The notes under the pieces: generated by a model
Seen by the model: the letters and a program-made list of their open reading frames with translations, nothing else
What the model was told of the DNA's origin: nothing
The model's database searches: none
Part shown: one piece after another, positions 62,691 through 64,000 of the stretch
How the letters are laid out: each line of letters opens with the position of its first letter
Numbering within the stretch: position 1 is the first letter of the stretch
Source: Psychroserpens sp. Hel_I_66
Lineage (GTDB): Bacteria > Bacteroidota > Bacteroidia > Flavobacteriales > Flavobacteriaceae
Reading direction: 5' to 3'
Length of the DNA stretch: 64,000 nt
Assembly (NCBI RefSeq): GCF_000799465.1
Contig: NZ_JUGU01000001.1
Location: 372,001 to 436,000, forward strand
Translations under genes and position numbers: made by a program

Positions 62691-64000
62691 TTAGTTAACA
62701 TCCCAAAATATAGGATTATCAAATGCGGTATCTACAGTTTGATTGTAAATCCCAACATTTGCTGAATTACCTGTATATTCTGATGTTGGATATAATAATC
62801 TAATTGGTCTATTTGGTCTATTGGTAATGTCTGGAAGTGGCATATTACTAGGGAAACCTGTTCTTGTATATTCTATCCAAGTTTCAATACCATTTGTGCC
62901 TCCTAAATCAATCCATTTCTGGGTAATGATAGCTTCAAGCTTATTTGAAGTTCCGTCCCAGCCAATACCACTTACATTGTTAGAGTTGCTAATGTATGTT
63001 GAAGCTGCTATTTCTGGAGTAGTGCTTTCATCTAAATCTTCATCATCTGGCGGAGGTAAGAAATCATCTGTATCAACACCTAATCTAACAAATGAGGATA
63101 GAATAGCGCTTTCAAACAAAGACTTAGCATTTCCTGAGGATAGATATCCTTTAAAAATTGCTTCCGACTGCAGAAAAAGTGATTCTGAGGCAGTCATAAT
63201 ATAACCATCTTGTTGAGGAGAAATTAATAAACCAGGACCAATTCTAGAAGGTTGTTCTGAGCCTCCTTGAGTATTTCCTTGAATATCGTCTTGCCCTGAT
63301 CTCGTTGTATACAATCGTTGAAGTCTAGCATCAGAAACGCCATTAGAAGTTCCGTTTAAAAATTCAACTAAATAAGTGGTAGGTCCAGCTCTTAAATTAG
63401 AAAATGTTTGATTACCTGTGATACCAAATGCACCAGGATCATATCCAAATGTTTCTACGAAGGGATTCATTCGATCTAGTTCATCGGAGTATCCAGGGTT
63501 GATGGTAACATCTTCTCCAAAATTTATAAAGCTAGCATTATTGAGTGCCTCAAATTCAGTATTAAAAATTGTTTGAAGTTCTGGATTGGTTTGTGCCACA
63601 TCAGACATACGTAACAATATTCTAAGTTTTATTGTATTTCCAAATTTAATCCATTTTGTCATATTGCCATTCATAATGACATCGCTAGATCCCAAAGGCA
63701 CAACAGTACTTGTATCTGTATTTTGAATTTGAGCTATGGCATCATTGATATCTTCAATTAAAGAGATGTAAACATCCACTTGGTCATCATATTCGGGAAA
63801 TAATAAGTCTGAGCGTTGGTGAATATCTGTAAAAGGAATATCTCCATATAAATCAACTAAATATTGAAAATAGAAAGCTCTATATATTTTAGAAACTCCT
63901 TTGAAATAATCATAATTATCAGGATATTCATTAGTAATGATTTGAGTTAAATTACCTGTTCTAGCCATTAAGTTGTCCCAAATATTATCGTAAAAATCGG
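62691..64000 (-). CDS. SusD/RagB-like outer membrane lipoprotein, C-terminal part only
   Basis: The reading frame continues off the right edge (preceding residues DFYDNIWDNL), so an ATG at 63968 is internal and not the start. About 436 residues are visible. The TPR-rich SusD pattern is clear: YFKGVSKIYRAFYFQYLVDL, YGDIPFTD, LIEDINDAIAQI, GNMTKWIKFGNTIKLRILLRM. It ends ETWIEYTRTGFPSNMPLP and RPIRLLYPTSEYTGN. These features fit the SusD-like_2 group, common in uptake systems for peptides or glycans. A SusC-type TonB-dependent receptor would be expected just upstream, beyond the window. Confidence 0.9.
   Translation of the reverse strand, partial: DFYDNIWDNLMARTGNLTQIITNEYPDNYDYFKGVSKIYRAFYFQYLVDLYGDIPFTDIHQRSDLLFPEYDDQVDVYISLIEDINDAIAQIQNTDTSTVVPLGSSDVIMNGNMTKWIKFGNTIKLRILLRMSDVAQTNPELQTIFNTEFEALNNASFINFGEDVTINPGYSDELDRMNPFVETFGYDPGAFGITGNQTFSNLRAGPTTYLVEFLNGTSNGVSDARLQRLYTTRSGQDDIQGNTQGGSEQPSRIGPGLLISPQQDGYIMTASESLFLQSEAIFKGYLSSGNAKSLFESAILSSFVRLGVDTDDFLPPPDDEDLDESTTPEIAASTYISNSNNVSGIGWDGTSNKLEAIITQKWIDLGGTNGIETWIEYTRTGFPSNMPLPDITNRPNRPIRLLYPTSEYTGNSANVGIYNQTVDTAFDNPIFWDVN

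Noticed and set aside
63966..63968. ATG as the start of the SusD-like gene
   Set aside because: The frame remains open to the window edge with family-like residues (WDNL) before it, so the gene is simply cut.
1..64000. tRNA, rRNA, IS element or prophage
   Set aside because: I looked for conserved tRNA T-loop and anticodon-arm patterns, rRNA blocks and transposase motifs and saw none.

Overview
The window reads as chromosomal DNA from a member of the Flavobacteriaceae (Bacteroidota), probably marine. It is AT-rich, and several gene starts sit just behind TAnnTTTG boxes, the -7 element of Bacteroidota promoters, rather than behind strong Shine-Dalgarno sites. Three secreted proteins end in type A sorting domains of the type IX secretion system (T9SS). 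There is a SusD-like gene, many SPII lipoproteins, and housekeeping genes (gcvP, purE, purK, obgE, mpl, rlmB, rarA) typical of the family. I saw no rRNA, tRNA, CRISPR array, insertion sequence or prophage.

Layout. 1-2.8 kb: a truncated NamZ-type muramidase gene, a divergent lipoprotein-export permease and a cystathionine-synthase-type PLP enzyme. 3.1-11.4 kb: a run of + genes led by a 1345-residue secreted fusion of a CRTAC1-like FG-GAP/UnbV module with a vanadium-haloperoxidase-like domain, followed by a bestrophin-like channel, a SprT-like protein, a GDP-mannose pyrophosphorylase and a DUF389 membrane protein. 11.4-15.4 kb: an MlaE/MlaF-type ABC pair, a PafA-type phosphatase and a DRGH nuclease. 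15.5-21.3 kb: GT2, FkbM methyltransferase, ketoacyl synthase III and gcvP on the - strand. 21.4-23.0 kb: a membrane protein facing an ECF sigma factor with a tiny zinc anti-sigma-like partner. 23.1-27.1 kb: a GbsR/MarR-type regulator with three matching palindromic operators and seven downstream genes, five of them small membrane proteins from two duplicated families. 27.2-33.5 kb: M3 oligopeptidase, purE, purK, a natural hypoxanthine phosphoribosyltransferase-adenylate kinase fusion and obgE. 33.6-49.7 kb: small secreted proteins, a 2038-residue alpha-2-macroglobulin with an embedded TonB-plug-like segment, a TPR protein, mpl and unknowns. 50-58.9 kb: dienelactone hydrolase, PaiB, RadC, a deacetylase-like protein, YjjG, RarA, rhomboid and RlmB. 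58.9-64 kb: the end of a SusD-type uptake locus running into two lipoproteins and a T9SS-exported arylsulfotransferase-like protein.

The most striking pattern cuts across genes. The octamer TTCCGNAG (or CTNCGGAA) occurs about 69 times by my hand count, close to once per 930 bp, evenly on both strands and in all three reading frames, against roughly 4 expected from composition. It behaves like a DNA uptake, Chi-like or other genome-wide recognition sequence, and I do not know of one described for this group. The window also holds at least three families of dispersed hairpin repeats. Two of them show compensatory base changes between copies, and copies of both have entered coding sequence.
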